Source: Takakia lepidozioides (taxonomy: Eukaryota; Streptophyta; Takakiopsida; Takakiales; Takakiaceae). From it: a stretch of 64,000 nt of DNA. Made by a program: the position numbers and the translations under genes. Under the pieces are notes generated by a model that worked only from the letters and a program-made list of their open reading frames with translations, searched no databases and was not told the origin of the DNA. Positions within the stretch are counted from its first letter, which is position 1, and each line of letters starts with the position of its first letter. The stretch lies in assembly GCA_030704615.1 (NCBI GenBank), contig CM060733.1:18166001-18230000 (forward strand), read 5' to 3'. This document shows, one piece after another, positions 60,443 through 64,000 of the stretch.

Positions 60443-63400
60443 CTACTCAAACTCGGAAATGACCACAAGAGAGTCTTCTCCTGGCGTCAAAACCAAGGGT
60501 GCATGTTTTATGCTTGGGTTCAACACCTGCACAGCCATGTTTTCATTAAATTGCAAAACCGTCACATTTGTACATAGTAGTAGTTGCAAACTGGGCAGGC
60601 TTGAATTAGAACAAAACTCGCAACCCCTTTTTGCTGATAACAGATAAACAGCACTAGGACGTCTGATACACAAGCTACATGCTGAAAAGTGGGCTCATTC
60701 TTGAAGAAGTATACATCAGCAACGAAACCGAAGCAAAATGAAATGGTAAGATAGTAGATGAAACCCACCACTTTCTTGCCTTTTTTATAACCAATTGCCA
60801 CTTCATCCCGCAGTATAGCCCTCTCAGAGAGCACTTCAAAAGACGGTGTCTCACCACTCTTCATGTACAATTCGATTCCCTGAAAATTGCAAAGATAGAC
60901 CAAACTTGGTTTATTAAATATCAATTACAGCATGGGTATCAAGAGAAATAAAGCCATATAGGTAACCACCTCCATAACACAGTTCTAGGCCCCTGAGCTG
61001 ATAGAATGGTAAGCTGAATTCCAGAGGAGGTCATACCTTTACATAAATTTCGTTTCCCCATGAGTTCAAGAGCTCTGTCCAAACTGAGTTTAATTCCCCG
61101 TGTTCTATAACTGCACGACAATACAGACAGACACAGTGCTATGAACACAAGCACTCAAGAACAAGTACAACACGAACATTTCAGCGTATGAAGATGGCTT
61201 GTGTTGGTAACATAGTGTCATTGCAAAGGGTAACTGATGTTGGCAGTTATTGAATACAACTATGGTCTTTATATACACAGAGGAGTAATACTTTCCCGTA
61301 CATCCATAATAAATCACCTTCTGCTGCCCCCAATGCCTCTACATCTCCCAATGGAGCTCCCAACAACTAACATAATTTCCATCCATGTATGCAGCTCTTC
61401 AGAGGCTCTTTAGCTGGTTTTTAGTGAACCTGCAGCCTTAGTTGTACTGTCAGTGCCTTGAGACAAGCACATGGCATTCACCACTCATCAGGTCTCTATT
61501 TAGTAGTGCACCAAAGTGCAAGACAACTTGCTAATGGGAAAGGCTAAGAAACTCCTACCATCTCCACCAACTATCCTTTACTTCTACCGATAAGTGAACA
61601 ATGATGTTTGAGAGATGCAACAACTTTTAAATCGGTAATGATGTAGCTACCTTGAGAGGTCACAAGCCCCATAAGTTCACTGGTGCCTATGTATGTTAGC
61701 GATCGATGACTCTTTACCACCTGCCAGCACCCCAAGCCTAGTCATGCACAACCCTCAAGTACACCACAGTGACATGCACACACTTGTCCTGCACTTTGAG
61801 ATATGCCATTCTAGACTAGCAGTATGTCCAATTGCAGAAGCTTACCAACAATTCATCTTCTTGATAGATAATCCCAGGAAATCAGGCTGTACATTTGAAC
61901 TCAGCAGAAAAGAGTCAGAATCAAGTTAAGGTATACCTGCTTTCCCAACTTTGTGTCCACAAACTCAGCCACTAGACTTGTAACCTAAGTCAAACCAGTG
62001 TCACACCATATCAGGGTTAGTGATAAATCCACATACTATGTCAAAAGCAATTTTTCTTGAGGTTTTACGTAATCCTATATAGAGTCACAAGTTTGCTGCC
62101 GGTGTGTGATGCAGTAAGGACAGTGAGCACGGCTAGGGCCAACAACCTATAAGTGCACAGAAGATACCTCAGGGACTTCCACTTTCCTTTTTTGGAGATC
62201 AACATCAACATACAAAAAAGACAGAAGACAAAAAAGATGCCACCATTCATGCGAACACTGCATAACAGCTGACACATGTTGTGGTTTCGTCAACAATCTG
62301 GCTTGCGTAGGGTCAGTCAGACAGACACATTCATGTTGGAATCTTGTCACACAGGAACATGGTCTCTTGACTAGGCCAATGTAGAAGGTGACACTGCTTT
62401 CATTATCCTTGGTGACTGGTGCAATATGGAAAAGTTAAGAAAAACAGCCTCTCAGAGAGCTTTAGAGACCAATAATCATCATCCTCATATTCCTCACATG
62501 CATCATTACACTTATCACTTACCTTAACATTCTGCTCCTTGCAAAGTGCTTCAGCCAACAGCAATGCAAACACAGATTGTTTATCTGGCTTTGACGTGTC
62601 TGCAAACAATTACAAACATAGCATGGTAGTCATCATAAAAATAACAGGAAGAGGTGGTTAGACTGTGGCAACAAGGATGAGTTAGCTAATGTCAAGGACC
62701 AGCTCAACCACCGGCAGACATGACTTAGGAAAGTTCATGAAGCTGTCAAACTGTGAGGAGAAAATATAGTAGCCATCAAGACTGAACGCCTCTTATTTAT
62801 GAATCCCTATGGGGATTATTGTGAGGGTGCATGCACACCAGCACCCTAGATGGGTAAATAAAGCAGCACTTCCTGGAGATGTCCCCAACACTTCTTTCCT
62901 AGCAAATCTAATAGGAATTTGCTACCATCTTTACCAAGCAGACGATCACTTCAGCTCTCACTACATTTGAACCACACCAACACCAAGAAACACCCGACGA
63001 AACACCTTCCACCACTGCATTCTTAGCAAATCAAGCAGCAACCTTTACAAGACTATTTTACTGGAATTCCCACTGCACTGTACCAATTTTTATGTGTTCT
63101 CCAAGAAAAAGAAACTCCCAATGAAGACTGGTACAAAGGTTGTAGACCACAAACCTCCAACATGCCACCCCTTGTCTGCAATCACCACAATAGACAATGG
63201 CAGCTTTTCACTTCTCTCTGGCAGTGTACCCCTTGCCATACCACTGACTTTGAGGCCTGCTGGTGAGCCTCTGTCCAGAATTGCATTTCGCAAGTCGGTT
63301 CGGCTCATGGGATTTCCAATCTACAGATTTTGCAACCATTCATAACATCAACTAAAGGGCAGAGAAGCCTGCAAGCCAGCCTACCCTAGGCCATCTAAGA

Positions 63401-63722
63401 AACAAAAATACTCCACAGGCCAATGCTTTCCCCTGGCAGGTTAGTAAGTCAGCACTTTCATTGCGCTGGATGAGCCAGCAAGTCTGCAAAATGACACCAT
63501 CAACATGGGCACTGATGGTTCAGGTTTCATGCAGTGTGTACGTTTGCCTCCGTTCATCATTAAGTGATTCAAAGAGTGGAGTCTATGAGGTGGTAAATAC
63601 ACAGGAACAAAACATGAGGTGCAACATACCTTGTGAACAACATGTATATTCCGCAGTGGAGATGAGATCCTTCGATTCATTGTGATCATTCTTTCTTCCA
63701 ACGGAGCCTCTGCCAATATGAC
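60443..63722 (-). CDS. POLLUX-like ion channel (plastid-envelope type), C-terminal part
   Basis: Eight 3' exons join in frame with GT-AG sites: 63722-63630, 63320-63155, 62599-62523, 61984-61937, 61720-61651, 61110-61037, 60879-60769 and 60526-60443, giving 240 residues and a stop. The gene starts beyond the right edge. Readable blocks are [120 protein letters not shown] and [12 protein letters not shown]. These are the cytosol- or stroma-facing RCK-like domains of the CASTOR/POLLUX/DMI1 family. ADxxW-GD-DKQS, VDTKLGKQ and the VISE(L/F)E end match the POLLUX-like branch (plant PEC1/PEC2 plastid envelope channels) rather than the nuclear symbiosis channels. The pore helices are not in the window. 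No lesion was seen. Confidence 0.9.
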
Positions 63723-64000
63723 CTGGTGAAGATCTCTACACAGTTATCCAGGGGTTATATTGAAACCAAGACACCCTCAGAGAGTACCATAAAGGTGGTA
63801 AGAGTTAGGCCTACACCTAGCTTGAAGCACTCTTCACACCTTATGTCCACCAAGTTTTGCCCACAGAAGCAAGATACAAAGAAGCAAAGAAAAGAAAGAA
63901 GTTTTATTAACTTGCGTTTGCCTTATGCCATTAACCCAGTGCCCACTTCAAACAAATGAAATGAAACAAGGAAGATGGAGCAAGAAAGCACCATCGAAAC
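63723..64000. other. Intron of the POLLUX-like gene
   Basis: Upstream of the exon at 63722 no further coding block is visible, so this is probably intron sequence running off the window. Confidence 0.5.

Overview
This is nuclear DNA of a land plant. Genes are split by GT-AG introns, intergenic space is long and repeat-rich, there are degenerate PPR fragments, and there are proteins with plastid or mitochondrial targeting-type N-termini. A reconstructed gene at 1320-11621 looks like an axonemal (nexin-dynein regulatory complex) IQ-motif protein, which suggests a plant with swimming sperm, i.e. a non-seed plant; fern or lycophyte is my guess, not shown by the sequence. Exon structures were worked out by hand from splice sites, reading phase and family knowledge. 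A 501-base run of N spans 39839-40339.

Layout. 1320-11621 (+): DRC10/IQCD-like gene with eight exons; one large intron holds a 3.7 kb antisense LINE and copies of a dispersed repeat. 12353-15080: unidentified coding-like fragment, an 827-bp inverted-repeat element and a decayed Ty3/gypsy chromodomain fragment. 15936-23399 (-): complete 14-exon serine carboxypeptidase (SCPL51/SCPEP1 type), catalytic triad intact. 24.1-28.8 kb: strong GC-rich palindromes, then a block of PPR pseudogene fragments bracketed by direct repeats of about 190 bp, then a TGACTACAT-rich repeat.

29.9-39.8 kb is the most unusual part. A multi-exon minus-strand gene ends in a permuted (beta-class) DNA amino-methyltransferase-like domain. 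It is divergent from a plus-strand transposase-like gene. One tandem array sits in an intron of the first gene (95-bp units), another between the two genes (about 85-bp units), and both contain the same GGCGCCGAATTTCC core. I read this as a large mobile element carrying a methyltransferase-like gene; both genes carry frame lesions.

40.6-42.9 kb: a divergent pair of organelle-protein genes, a mitochondrial-type uL18 ribosomal protein (-) and a small plastid-type DnaJ zinc-finger protein (+). 43654-48183: Ty1/copia element with LTRs, 5-bp target duplication and a nested CACTA-like inverted-repeat element; it landed 3' of a 4-exon gene for a 71-aa protein (48192-49758, -). 52-59 kb: minisatellites, PPR remnants and weakly supported exons. 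60443-63722 (-): eight 3' exons of a POLLUX-like (plastid-envelope type) ion channel whose 5' part lies beyond the window.
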